From Mariprofundaceae bacterium (GTDB lineage: Bacteria; Pseudomonadota; Zetaproteobacteria; Mariprofundales; Mariprofundaceae): a DNA stretch of 12,526 nt. The stretch's first letter is position 1; every line of letters begins with the position of its first letter. Made by a program: the position numbers and the translations under genes. The stretch is from assembly GCA_030950835.1 (NCBI GenBank), contig JAUZQU010000120.1, forward strand, positions 1 through 12,526, in the 5' to 3' direction. This document shows positions 1 through 6,954 of the stretch, piece by piece. The notes beneath the pieces were generated by a model. The model did no database searches. It saw nothing but the letters and a program-made list of their open reading frames with translations, and was not told the origin of the DNA.

Positions 1-702
1 ATCCAAACACAACGCACCACCATCGCCTGTGCAAATATGGGCATTGGTGGTCGTTTTAAAGATACGTCCAGCCCCACCTGTAGCTAAAATGACTGCCTTG
101 GCTTGAAACAAGTGGTATTCACCCTTGCCAATGTCCCACGCCATCACGCCATGACAAGCACCATCTTCCATAATCAGGTTGAGGGCGAAAAACTCTTCGT
201 AAAAATGTGTACCCACTTTTAAATTTTGTTGGTACATGGTGTGTAAAATCGCATGACCTGTACGATCAGCAGCTGCACAAGTACGCAAAGCTTGCCCGCC
301 TTCACCAAACTCCTGCGATTGCCCACCAAAAGCACGCTGATAAATCTTACCATCCTCATTGCGCGAGAAGGGAACACCTTGATGTTCCAGCTCTTTGACC
401 AACTGCGGTGCAGCCCTGCACATATATTCAATGGCATCTTGGTCGCCCAAATAATCCGCACCTTTGACCGTATCATACATATGCCAATGCCAATGATCAG
501 GCACCACATTGCCCAAAGCCGCATTCATGCCACCTTGTGCTGCCACCGTATGTGAGCGCGTAGGCAATACTTTGCTGACCACTGCCACTCTATGTCCAGC
601 TTCAGCCAGCTGTAAGGCGCAGCGCATACCCGCACCACCTGCTCCAATAATCACCACATCATGGTGATGATGTTCTACATCTTCGGTTGATAAATAACCC
701 AT
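1..702 (-). CDS. sdhA: Succinate dehydrogenase flavoprotein subunit (partial, 3' end outside window)
   Basis: Catalytic subunit of respiratory complex II: oxidises succinate to fumarate and passes electrons through FAD to the SdhB iron-sulfur protein on the cytoplasmic side of the membrane. The visible 234 codons (about 40% of a usual SdhA) begin MGYLSTEDVEHHHHDVVIIG. An FAD dinucleotide-binding motif GAGGAG lies at residues 20-25. TRSHT at 48-52 contains His51, the position of the covalent FAD link in this family. The stretches WHWHMYDTVKGADYLGDQDA, ELEHQGVPFSRNEDG and ILATGGAGR are classical SdhA blocks. The start ATG (700-702) overlaps the sdhD stop by one base (TAATG), with a good GGGGAG ribosome site just upstream, so it is translationally coupled to sdhD. 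A run of four His at residues 11-14 precedes the Rossmann fold. The close fumarate reductase homologue FrdA is less likely given the sdhC/sdhD partners. Confidence 0.96.
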   Translation of the reverse strand, partial: MGYLSTEDVEHHHHDVVIIGAGGAGMRCALQLAEAGHRVAVVSKVLPTRSHTVAAQGGMNAALGNVVPDHWHWHMYDTVKGADYLGDQDAIEYMCRAAPQLVKELEHQGVPFSRNEDGKIYQRAFGGQSQEFGEGGQALRTCAAADRTGHAILHTMYQQNLKVGTHFYEEFFALNLIMEDGACHGVMAWDIGKGEYHLFQAKAVILATGGAGRIFKTTTNAHICTGDGGALCLD

Positions 703-1118
703 TATATTTCTCCCCACACCATAGATAGGTGCGTACATGCCACACATAAAAAATTGTAACTCACTTCTGCCCAAATCACATAAGCAGCATAACCACCTAT
801 AAATATCAACAATAATAAAATGAGGTTAAGCAGGATGACGCGACCCGCAGCAAAATGGATATAATCTTCGATAATCACCTTTAAACCTGTCCACAGATGC
901 ATGGCTAAAGATAATAATAGAATACTACATAAAATTTTACCTGAAGGGTGGGTAAGCCATTGATTTAAGGTGAAGTAGTTTACTTTCCCAAAATAAACAG
1001 CGAGAAAAATACCAAACAAGGCAGGCAAGAATAATAATAAAGCCACCGCACTGATGCGCTGCCAATACCAATCATGAAAACCTGTGTGGGCTGCGCCTAA
1101 ATCATGTTCTTTGTTCAT
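702..1118 (-). CDS. sdhD: Succinate dehydrogenase membrane anchor subunit SdhD
   Basis: Second small membrane anchor of complex II, which with SdhC holds haem b and the ubiquinone site. The 138-residue protein has three hydrophobic segments (roughly residues 22-43, 60-82 and 92-115). It carries the SdhD signature HLWTGLKVIIEDYIH at 74-88: His74 is the expected haem ligand and Asp85-Tyr86 match the conserved DY near the quinone site. The N-terminal block GFHDWYWQRISAVAL also fits the family. The start ATG overlaps the sdhC stop in an ATGA arrangement and the stop overlaps the sdhA start, so the three genes form one tightly coupled operon. The ribosome site is weak (GGTGG upstream), consistent with coupling. 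The C-terminal tail after the last helix contains two Cys residues and is not something I recognise as conserved. Confidence 0.93.
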   Translation of the reverse strand: MNKEHDLGAAHTGFHDWYWQRISAVALLLFLPALFGIFLAVYFGKVNYFTLNQWLTHPSGKILCSILLLSLAMHLWTGLKVIIEDYIHFAAGRVILLNLILLLLIFIGGYAAYVIWAEVSYNFLCVACTHLSMVWGEI

Positions 1119-1501
1119 AAAGCCACCGCCAAGACAATCGCTAGGGCCAGGGTTGCCAGCCAGACTAGCTTGGCGGATAAACGCATCATAACACGCGACT
1201 CACCATAACCCATGTCCAAACATAAAAAGCGAATACCATTGAGTATGTGGTATAATAATGAAGTGCAAGTCAGCCAGACAAGCAGCTTACCTAAAGGGCT
1301 ATGCAACCATGTCATGGCATAGACAAAATCCACCATATTATGGGACATAGTGAGCAATAACCATATCAACGCAGGAATCAATAGCAGCAGCAACATACCA
1401 CTAGCACGGTGACAAATGCTGGAAAGCATGGTCAGTCGCCAACGGTATATACTTAATCGGGGGCTTATTGGTGGTGTGTGTTGATGTGTTGATGTGCGCA
1501 T
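1115..1501 (-). CDS. sdhC: Succinate dehydrogenase cytochrome b556 subunit SdhC
   Basis: First membrane anchor of complex II and first gene of the operon. The family signature is clear: SPRLSIYRWRLTMLSSICHRASG contains the Ser and Arg that line the quinone site in E. coli SdhC (S27/R31 equivalents). LLYHILNGIRFLCLDMGYG carries the His expected to ligate haem b. The common GIRH is GIRF here, so the second His of E. coli SdhC is absent; that His is not the haem ligand. There are three predicted membrane helices. An ATG exists four codons upstream (1513), but it is created by the ribosome site itself. GGAGAG (1506-1511) sits four bases before the ATG at 1499-1501, whereas nothing resembling a ribosome site precedes 1513. 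I therefore start the 128-residue protein at 1501. Confidence 0.92.
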   Translation of the reverse strand: MRTSTHQHTPPISPRLSIYRWRLTMLSSICHRASGMLLLLLIPALIWLLLTMSHNMVDFVYAMTWLHSPLGKLLVWLTCTSLLYHILNGIRFLCLDMGYGESRVMMRLSAKLVWLATLALAIVLAVAL

Positions 1502-1505
1502 CCAT

Positions 1506-1511
1506 CTCTCC
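1506..1511 (-). promoter_or_regulatory. Ribosome binding site that sets the sdhC start
   Basis: GGAGAG on the minus strand, four bases before the ATG at 1501. It overlaps the alternative upstream ATG at 1513 (ATGGAGAG), which makes that upstream codon an unlikely start. Confidence 0.6.
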
Positions 1512-1544
1512 ATGATTACTGGTTTTTGATTCTATTTCATAGTT

Positions 1545-1552
1545 ATTATAAT
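1545..1552 (-). promoter_or_regulatory. Possible -10 element for the sdhCDA operon
   Basis: The palindromic octamer ATTATAAT gives a perfect TATAAT on the minus strand, about 32-44 bases upstream of the two possible sdhC starts, in a 165-base divergent spacer. No good -35 hexamer lies at 16-18 bases; the best are CTATTT-like. The call rests on position and the -10 alone. I did not find a convincing plus-strand promoter for cbbY in the rest of the spacer (1553-1670). Confidence 0.25.
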
Positions 1553-1678
1553 TGTATTAGTAGCACAAAATAGACCAAGGTTACAATGTTTAAGATGATA
1601 CATGTTGAAAATATGCTGAAATCGCCCAAGCTTGCAGCAGTAGTATTGAATGTGAGTAGCGATATATAAGGGGTTTTC

Positions 1679-2437
1679 ATGGCTGAATTACAATGTATTT
1701 TATGGGATGTCGATGGCACATTGGCAGATACTGAACGTGATGGGCATAGAGTTGCCTTCAATATGGCGTTTGAAGAAGCGGGTATGGCTAGGCGCTGGGA
1801 TGTAGAGACTTATGGCGAGTTGCTTAAAGTCACAGGTGGCAAAGAGCGCATGTTATTTGACATTGAGCGTGGTGGTATGCCAGAAATTCCGTATGCAACT
1901 ATCGCGGCGCTTCATGCGCGTAAAACCATACATTACCAAGCATTGATTGCGGAGGGTTTGATTCCATTGCGTGCTGGTGTGCTGCGTTTATTGGAAGATG
2001 CGTATGCCGCTGGTATCACCTTAGGCGTTTCGACGACCACTACACCATCCGCCTTGGATGCTTTGATTGAACATTCTTTGGGCAAAGAGTGGTTCGACCG
2101 TTTTGCGGTGCTTGCAGCAGGTGATATTGTGCCCAATAAAAAACCAGCACCTGATATTTATACTTATGCGATGGAACAACTGGGCGTACAAGCGGAAAAT
2201 ACGCTGGCTTTAGAAGACTCGGGGAATGGTTGGTTGTCGGCACAGGCTGCGGGTTTGAAATGTGTAGTGACCATCAATGATTATACTGCAAATCAAGATT
2301 TTAAGGGTGCGGACTTGGTGGTTTCTGAGTTTGGTGAAGCCAATCGTGATGCGATTGATGTGTTGGCGAATAAACAAAATTTAAAGGATGTACATCATGT
2401 CACTTTGGCGCATTTACAAGCGATTGTGAAGGCTTAA
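1679..2437 (+). CDS. cbbY: CbbY-type HAD phosphatase (probable xylulose-1,5-bisphosphate phosphatase)
   Basis: HAD-superfamily hydrolase with a cap domain. The 252-residue protein starts MAELQCILWDVDGTLADTER. The DxDGT motif at 10-14 supplies the nucleophile Asp10 and acid/base Asp12. DTERDGHRVAFNMAFEEAG followed by WDVETYGELLKVTGGKERM is the specific CbbY cap signature, shared with red-type Rubisco-linked CbbY and plant CBBY. STTTT near 118-122 is motif II, NKKPAPDIY near 153-161 has the motif III Lys, and LEDSGNGWLSAQAAG is motif IV. Known CbbY proteins dephosphorylate xylulose-1,5-bisphosphate, a misfire product that inhibits Rubisco. That reaction is inferred here from the cap motif. The start has a good site (AAGGGG, five bases before ATG). 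No Calvin-cycle gene is adjacent. A generic beta-phosphoglucomutase or phosphoglycolate phosphatase is the alternative, but GGKER points to CbbY. Confidence 0.85.
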   Translation: MAELQCILWDVDGTLADTERDGHRVAFNMAFEEAGMARRWDVETYGELLKVTGGKERMLFDIERGGMPEIPYATIAALHARKTIHYQALIAEGLIPLRAGVLRLLEDAYAAGITLGVSTTTTPSALDALIEHSLGKEWFDRFAVLAAGDIVPNKKPAPDIYTYAMEQLGVQAENTLALEDSGNGWLSAQAAGLKCVVTINDYTANQDFKGADLVVSEFGEANRDAIDVLANKQNLKDVHHVTLAHLQAIVKA

Positions 2438-2463
2438 TTTGGGCTCTTTTGAATACCAAGGAA

Positions 2464-2485
2464 TAAAGCAGAAAAGTATGCTTTA
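2464..2485 (+). repeat. Small hairpin between two copies of AAGGAATAAA, upstream of tatD
   Basis: A 7-bp inverted repeat TAAAGCA/TGCTTTA with an 8-base loop lies in the 69-base cbbY-tatD gap. It sits between two exact copies of AAGGAATAAA (2458-2467 and 2494-2503), the second of which provides the tatD ribosome site. There is no T-run, so it is not an ordinary terminator. The duplicated segment may be chance or a small local duplication. Confidence 0.3.
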
Positions 2486-2493
2486 ATGAAGAT

Positions 2494-2498
2494 AAGGA
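2494..2498 (+). promoter_or_regulatory. Ribosome binding site that sets the tatD start
   Basis: AAGGA ends eight bases before the ATG at 2507. The alternative in-frame ATG at 2486 has no ribosome site and lies beside the right arm of a hairpin, so 2507 is preferred. Confidence 0.55.
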
Positions 2499-2506
2499 AT
2501 AAAACT

Positions 2507-3277
2507 ATGGAACTATTTGATAGCCATTGCCACATTGATTTTGAACAATTTGATGAGGATAGAGATGATGTGTTTGTGCGTATGCAAGAAGCTGGGGTGT
2601 CGCGTATTGTCGCTGTCGCGGTGGAGCTTGAACAAACACCTCGCCTGCTGGACTTGGTAGAAAAGCGGGATGGAGTGTGGTTTTCAGTGGGGGTGCATCC
2701 TAACCATGAAGTGGCAGAAGAGCCTACGGTGGCGCAGCTTTGTGCCTTGGCAAAACATGAGAAATGTGTAGCCATTGGTGAGAGTGGCATGGACTTTTTC
2801 CGTCATCATGTTGAGCCAGAAGTACAAGAGGCACGTTTTCGCAGCCATATTCAAGCAGCACATATCATGCAAAAACCAGTGATTGTCCATATGCGTGATG
2901 CAGACGAAGTGACATTGCGCATTTTAGACGAAGAAAATATTGCAGGTTGTGGTGGTATTATGCATTGTTTCTCATCGACTTGGCAGGCAGCCAAAGCTGC
3001 GCTTGATATGGGTATGTCCATCTCCTTTTCAGGCAATGTGACCTTCAAAAACAACCAAGCCCTGCGCGATGTTGCCGCCAAAGTCCCTGAAGATATGTTC
3101 CTCATCGAAACCGACTCGCCATATTTAGCACCAGTACCCAAACGCGGCAAAAGAAATGAGCCTACATATGTGCAACATGTAGCCGAATGTCTTGCCGAGG
3201 TGCGCGGTGTTTCGCTAGAACACATTGCCAAGGTTTCAACGCACAATGCCTTGCAACGTTTTCATATCAAGTTGTGA
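2507..3277 (+). CDS. tatD: TatD-family metal-dependent DNase
   Basis: TatD/YcfH-type TIM-barrel hydrolase, a metal-dependent deoxyribonuclease family (3'-5' exonuclease in E. coli TatD, cytoplasmic). The 256-residue length is normal. All metal ligands are visible: HCH at residues 7-9, Glu92 in GESGMDF, His128 in IVHMRDA, His153 in MHCFSS, and Asp203 in ETDSPYLAP. The usual GEIGLDY motif reads GESGMDF here, a mild variant. The start at 2507 gives MELFDSHCHIDF, matching the family N-terminus; the in-frame ATG at 2486 adds MKIRNKT and lacks a ribosome site. It follows cbbY by 69 bases and precedes comEC by 68. In many bacteria the gene sits near DNA-replication or lipid A genes; here its neighbour is a DNA-uptake channel, which may be coincidence. 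Which YcfH/YjjV/TatD subtype it is cannot be told from the motifs. Confidence 0.9.
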   Translation: MELFDSHCHIDFEQFDEDRDDVFVRMQEAGVSRIVAVAVELEQTPRLLDLVEKRDGVWFSVGVHPNHEVAEEPTVAQLCALAKHEKCVAIGESGMDFFRHHVEPEVQEARFRSHIQAAHIMQKPVIVHMRDADEVTLRILDEENIAGCGGIMHCFSSTWQAAKAALDMGMSISFSGNVTFKNNQALRDVAAKVPEDMFLIETDSPYLAPVPKRGKRNEPTYVQHVAECLAEVRGVSLEHIAKVSTHNALQRFHIKL

Positions 3278-3345
3278 TATTTTAACTTTCCCTGATATCG
3301 AGGGTGACACCTTTTGATCTGTGAATATCCAATCGGGTTAATCAC

Positions 3346-5733
3346 TTGAGACATTACCCACTGCTTCTTCCAAGCTTGGCTTTGTTGCTGGGTGTGGTGT
3401 TGGCGCGGTGGGATGTGGTTTCGTTAGGCTGGTTGGCTGTGGTTTTGCTGTTTTGCTTGCTGCTGTGTTTCTACTGGCGAAAAACATGGTTGTATTGCGG
3501 TGTTTTTGGTGTGTTGTATGGTTTGAGCAGTGTGGTTTGGGATGTGCAGCGGGTGGCTGTGGAACCATCTTGGCTGGGGCATAAAATCAATATCACTGCC
3601 CGCATTCAAGAGGTGCGTGAAGGCAAAAGTTATACCCGCTTGCGTTTAAAAGATATTCATCGCCAAGATGGGGCGGTGTTGGCTGGTTTGGCAGATGTTT
3701 ATGTTTACCGCAATCGTTTTGCTTTTTCACCTGATATGCGCATTCAAACACGGGTTAAGTTTCATACGCCGCATAATAAACTTAACCCTGCTGGTTTTGA
3801 TTATGAAAGTTACTGTTTTGGGCAACATATTGCGGTATTGGGCAGTGTTTCAGGTGAGATTCAAGTGCTGCAATATAAACCATCATGGTTAACGCAATTA
3901 CGCGGAAAAATCTATGCAGCTTTGGCAACGGTGGATGATGAAGCCAAAGGTGTTTTAACGGCCTTATTACTTGCCGATAGAAACGGTATTCCTTTAGCCA
4001 TTGATGATGCATTTGCTGCTAGTGGCGCAACCCATTTATTGGCGATTTCGGGTTTACACATTGGTTTGGTTGCAGGTTGGGGATTTGTGTTGTGTTGGTG
4101 GTTGCTGACACGGCGTGAGAACTGGATTGTCTGCCTGCCCATTCGGGCTTTAGCCTTGAGTTTTGGGGTGTTGTTGGCGATAAGTTATGCCACTTTAGCC
4201 GCTTGGCCTATTCCTGCGCAGCGGGCAGTGTTGATGTTGTTGGCAGGGGTGTTTGCATGGTGGTTTAGGGCGCGACAAGTACCCTTAAATACCATGTTGG
4301 CAGCGTTGATATGTATTGTATTGTTTGATCCAGCATCGGTATTGTCGGTCTCGTTATGGTTATCCTTTGCGGCAACCACAGCCTTGTTGATTTGGGCAAC
4401 ATCCACAGCCCAAAAGAGTCAAAATATCATGCAAACGGTCTATTTTTGGTGCAAAGGCATGATGGTGGTCTCTCTGGTGGCTGCATTGGCGACTTTGCCC
4501 TTGATTGCGATGGTATTTGAGCGTTTTCCTGTATGGAGTTTGTTGGCAAATGCTTTGCTCGTGCCTATGTATGCCTTATGGATTTTACCCTTGGCATTAC
4601 TTGGAGAGTTGGCGGCTGTATTGGGTTTGAGCAGTGTCGCAATACAGGTGTTCGATTATGCAGCCATGGGCGTTCATGTGGCAAACAGCTTGTTATTATG
4701 GATGTATGACTTACCAGCAGGACACCTTTGGTTACGCGCGGACTTACCCCTATATCATGCCTATTTGGCGCTTATGTTGCTTTTTTGCGGCATATTGTGG
4801 TTAAAACAACGAAAACGCATCGCTATTGCCTTGCTTAGCTGCACTTTATTCATGTATAGCAATTTTTTATTAAACAATAAGCCACAAAACATAGACACCT
4901 TGCATGTGTGGGATGTTGGGCAAGGCTCTGCTGCGATGTTGTCGTTTTCGGGTTTTCGTTTATTGCTGGATGTGCCTGGTAAACGTGGCAGTAAGTTCAA
5001 TGGGGGTACGACTGTCGCCGAGAATTTGCGCGCCTTGGGTATACTCGATGTGGATGCCATCGCCTTAACCCATGCCCAATCGGATCATGCGGGTGGTATT
5101 TTACGTTTATTAGCCTCGTTGAATGGGGTCAAGGAATTATGGTTGGCAGATGTGCCTGATAACCATGAATATGCAACGATAACACAGGCAAGCAAGATCA
5201 TTGTAGCCCAAGGTGGTCATGTGCGTTGGCTGAAAAAAGGCGATGTAATGACATTTGGCAAGGCAGGCGGTGCAGCTGCAACTATTGAGGTGTTATGGCC
5301 ACCGCAAGGTTATGATCCAAGTAATGGCAACAACACTTCGCTGGTCTTGGCAGTACGTTTGGCGACTGGGCAACGTTTATTGCTGCCTGGCGACATGCAA
5401 AAACAAGTCGAACGTCAAATTACAGCTGATTTAAGACCTTTTGAGGTGTTGTTGATGCCGCATCATGGCAGCAAAACCTCCAGCACAGCAGCTTTTGTCC
5501 AAGCCGTGCGACCCGAAGTGGTGATTGCGCAAACAGGTTATCGTAATCATTATGGGTTTCCCAAAGCGGAAGTCGTGGCGCGTTATTTAGCTGTGGATAG
5601 TGAGATATTGAATACTGCGGATGGTGCGGTGCAGCTATCTTTTGCCGCAGATGAGATACAAGTGCAACAATGGCAGGTTGAGGGCGTGAAAAAAAGGCAT
5701 GTCATTCAGGGCTTGCTGGATAAGTTATGGTAA
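3346..5733 (+). CDS. comEC: ComEC/Rec2 DNA-uptake channel protein
   Basis: Inner-membrane channel that passes single-stranded DNA into the cytoplasm during natural transformation. At 795 residues it is a full-length three-domain protein. N-terminal helices are followed by an OB-fold region (about 78-175, beginning INITARIQEV). The competence membrane domain (about 195-460) carries the hallmark LLLADRNGIPLAIDDAFAAS and THLLAISGLHIGLVAG at 229-244. The C-terminal metallo-beta-lactamase domain (about 518-765) has WDVGQGSAAML, HAQSDH at 576-581, PGD at 681-683 and PHHGS at 705-709. The usual HxDxDH zinc motif has Gln in place of the first Asp, but the HxxxDH ligands remain. Only a TTG start fits: TGA at 3322 closes the frame upstream, no ATG lies near, and the ribosome site is weak (GGG eight bases before). 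The gene ends 26 bases from the convergent acyltransferase gene. Other competence genes are not in view apart from a type IV pilin further on. Confidence 0.93.
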   Translation: MRHYPLLLPSLALLLGVVLARWDVVSLGWLAVVLLFCLLLCFYWRKTWLYCGVFGVLYGLSSVVWDVQRVAVEPSWLGHKINITARIQEVREGKSYTRLRLKDIHRQDGAVLAGLADVYVYRNRFAFSPDMRIQTRVKFHTPHNKLNPAGFDYESYCFGQHIAVLGSVSGEIQVLQYKPSWLTQLRGKIYAALATVDDEAKGVLTALLLADRNGIPLAIDDAFAASGATHLLAISGLHIGLVAGWGFVLCWWLLTRRENWIVCLPIRALALSFGVLLAISYATLAAWPIPAQRAVLMLLAGVFAWWFRARQVPLNTMLAALICIVLFDPASVLSVSLWLSFAATTALLIWATSTAQKSQNIMQTVYFWCKGMMVVSLVAALATLPLIAMVFERFPVWSLLANALLVPMYALWILPLALLGELAAVLGLSSVAIQVFDYAAMGVHVANSLLLWMYDLPAGHLWLRADLPLYHAYLALMLLFCGILWLKQRKRIAIALLSCTLFMYSNFLLNNKPQNIDTLHVWDVGQGSAAMLSFSGFRLLLDVPGKRGSKFNGGTTVAENLRALGILDVDAIALTHAQSDHAGGILRLLASLNGVKELWLADVPDNHEYATITQASKIIVAQGGHVRWLKKGDVMTFGKAGGAAATIEVLWPPQGYDPSNGNNTSLVLAVRLATGQRLLLPGDMQKQVERQITADLRPFEVLLMPHHGSKTSSTAAFVQAVRPEVVIAQTGYRNHYGFPKAEVVARYLAVDSEILNTADGAVQLSFAADEIQVQQWQVEGVKKRHVIQGLLDKLW

Positions 5734-5759
5734 TGCTGCGTACAGGTAATGCCACTGTT

Positions 5760-6653
5760 TTAAGGCGCACCATGCACAATATCACGCATATTTTCATCGG
5801 TTTCTACGGCTCGCCAGCGGCGGTGCATCCATAACCATTGTTCGGGTTGGGTGCGAATCATATCTTCAAAGCTGGCACAAGCTGCTGTCATCACGGCGAT
5901 GTCGTTGGCAGCTTTATCTTCGGTGGTGTGTGGTGCTGGGATGCGCCAAAAGCGGAGTTTAAATTGAAAACCATGGTTGATACGTTCCAATGCCATGCCA
6001 ACCATAGGGGTGTTGTTTTTATGCACAAAAGGTGCTGGTAAAGGGGTAGTGCTGGCGATATGTCCTAAAAAAGGGGCTAAAATACCATTTCCAGCCCCCA
6101 TATGTTGATCCAAAGCGACAATGACACACTGGTTTTCCTTTAAAGCGCTGAATAACCAGCGTAAACCTTTGCGGCGCGAATGCATGGTGGTACCAAAACG
6201 ACTGCGTGCTTGCTGGGTGAAGGTATTGAGCTTGCCTTGATTGAGTGGGCGGTAAATAGTAGATGTGGCAATGCCCAACATGGAGGGTAATAAACCCATC
6301 AACTCCCAATTGCTGTAGTGTGAAGCCATGAGAAACACACCTTTGTTTTCAGCAAGGGCTTGATGCAATATATCTTCACCTTCAATGCTGACAGAGCGTA
6401 ACAAATCTTCTTTTGAACGCATGAATACCCGTGGAATCTCCAGCAAAGTATGACCCACTTGCACAAATGAAGCTTTGGCAATACAAATGCGCTCACTTTT
6501 CGCTTTTTCAGGGAAAATACGGGCTAGATTACGCAAAGTGGTATGACGATGTCCACGATCCAAGTAGTAAAACAGGTAACCCAAGGCTGTGCCCATCATA
6601 TGTAAGATAAAGATGGGAGTTTGACTTAAAAGATAAAAGCTAAAACGCAGCAA
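5760..6653 (-). CDS. LpxL/HtrB-family lipid A acyltransferase
   Basis: Lysophospholipid-acyltransferase-like enzyme of the inner-membrane cytoplasmic face, probably adding a secondary acyl chain to lipid A. The 297-residue protein has one N-terminal hydrophobic helix (about 5-30) and the catalytic HX4E motif as H112-YSNW-E117 in MASHYSNWELMG. YRPLN at 134-138 and VALDQHMGAG near 179-188 follow. The near-C-terminal QWLWMHRRWR is the family hallmark. The start is a TTG at 6653, seven bases past the stop of the Trm112-like gene and in the same frame, with no ribosome site. Reinitiation after the upstream gene is likely. An ATG pair at codons 19-20 is the alternative but would cut into the membrane helix. 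LpxL, LpxM or another late acyltransferase (even a phosphatidylinositol mannoside-type relative) cannot be told apart by eye, so I give no symbol. Confidence 0.87.
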   Translation of the reverse strand: MLRFSFYLLSQTPIFILHMMGTALGYLFYYLDRGHRHTTLRNLARIFPEKAKSERICIAKASFVQVGHTLLEIPRVFMRSKEDLLRSVSIEGEDILHQALAENKGVFLMASHYSNWELMGLLPSMLGIATSTIYRPLNQGKLNTFTQQARSRFGTTMHSRRKGLRWLFSALKENQCVIVALDQHMGAGNGILAPFLGHIASTTPLPAPFVHKNNTPMVGMALERINHGFQFKLRFWRIPAPHTTEDKAANDIAVMTAACASFEDMIRTQPEQWLWMHRRWRAVETDENMRDIVHGAP

Positions 6654-6659
6654 AGCAGT

Positions 6660-6830
6660 TTACTGCGGTAAAGGTTTCGCCTCATCAATCAACATCACAG
6701 GAATATCATCATGAATCGGGTATTCCAAAGCGCATTTTTCACAAATTAAACCTGTATTATCACTGTTATATACCACTTTATCCTTACATTTCGGACAAGC
6801 TAATATAGCAAACAAATCTTTATCAATCAT
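6660..6830 (-). CDS. Trm112/YcaR-family small zinc-ribbon protein
   Basis: A 56-residue protein of the UPF0434/Trm112 family. MIDKDLFAILACPKCK opens it, with CPKC at residues 12-15 and CEKC at 30-33 forming a four-Cys zinc site. YPIHDDIPVMLIDEAKPL is the typical C-terminus. In eukaryotes Trm112 activates methyltransferases; the role of bacterial YcaR is poorly defined. It is often found beside lpxK/kdsB; here it sits beside an LpxL-type acyltransferase, so the lipopolysaccharide link is kept. I start at 6830 because GGAGA (6836-6840) precedes that ATG by five bases. The ATG at 6842 is made from the same ribosome site (ATGGAGA) and would add four residues (META). The stop is six bases from the acyltransferase TTG. 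Confidence 0.88.
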   Translation of the reverse strand: MIDKDLFAILACPKCKDKVVYNSDNTGLICEKCALEYPIHDDIPVMLIDEAKPLPQ

Positions 6831-6835
6831 GGCGG

Positions 6836-6840
6836 TCTCC
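6836..6840 (-). promoter_or_regulatory. Ribosome binding site that sets the Trm112-like start
   Basis: GGAGA on the minus strand, five bases before the ATG at 6830. It overlaps the upstream ATG at 6842, which has no ribosome site of its own. Confidence 0.6.
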
Positions 6841-6878
6841 ATTGCAGTATGTCAGAAGGGCTACCTCCTGCTGCATCG

Positions 6879-6905
6879 CCCAAGCATAACCATGATATGC
6901 TTGGG
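6879..6905. repeat. Perfect 10-bp inverted repeat in a divergent spacer
   Basis: CCCAAGCATA and TATGCTTGGG flank the 7-base loop ACCATGA. The repeat lies between the Trm112-like gene (start 6830, minus) and yjbQ (start 6919-6955, plus). Neither strand has a T-run after it, so it is not a standard intrinsic terminator. It could be a regulator-binding site serving both genes, or a hairpin in the yjbQ leader. The divergent spacer holds no other structure or clear promoter that I can see. Confidence 0.55.
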
Positions 6906-6954
6906 ATGAAACATCCGCTTGAGCCACAGCCCTGTTTCGTCCATGCTTGCTGTT

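Noticed and set aside
219..555. Overlapping open frames on both strands within sdhA
   Set aside because: They are shadows of the SdhA frame, which matches the family along its whole visible length.
3290..3320. CCCT...AGGG and GGTGACACC palindromic stretches between tatD and comEC
   Set aside because: Stems are four bases long, one has a one-base loop that cannot fold, and no T-run follows at the right distance. Not enough for a terminator or operator call.
5729..5752. Direct repeat GGTAATGC (two copies 16 bases apart) at the comEC/acyltransferase convergence
   Set aside because: Eight bases, one copy inside the comEC stop region, no associated hairpin; probably chance.
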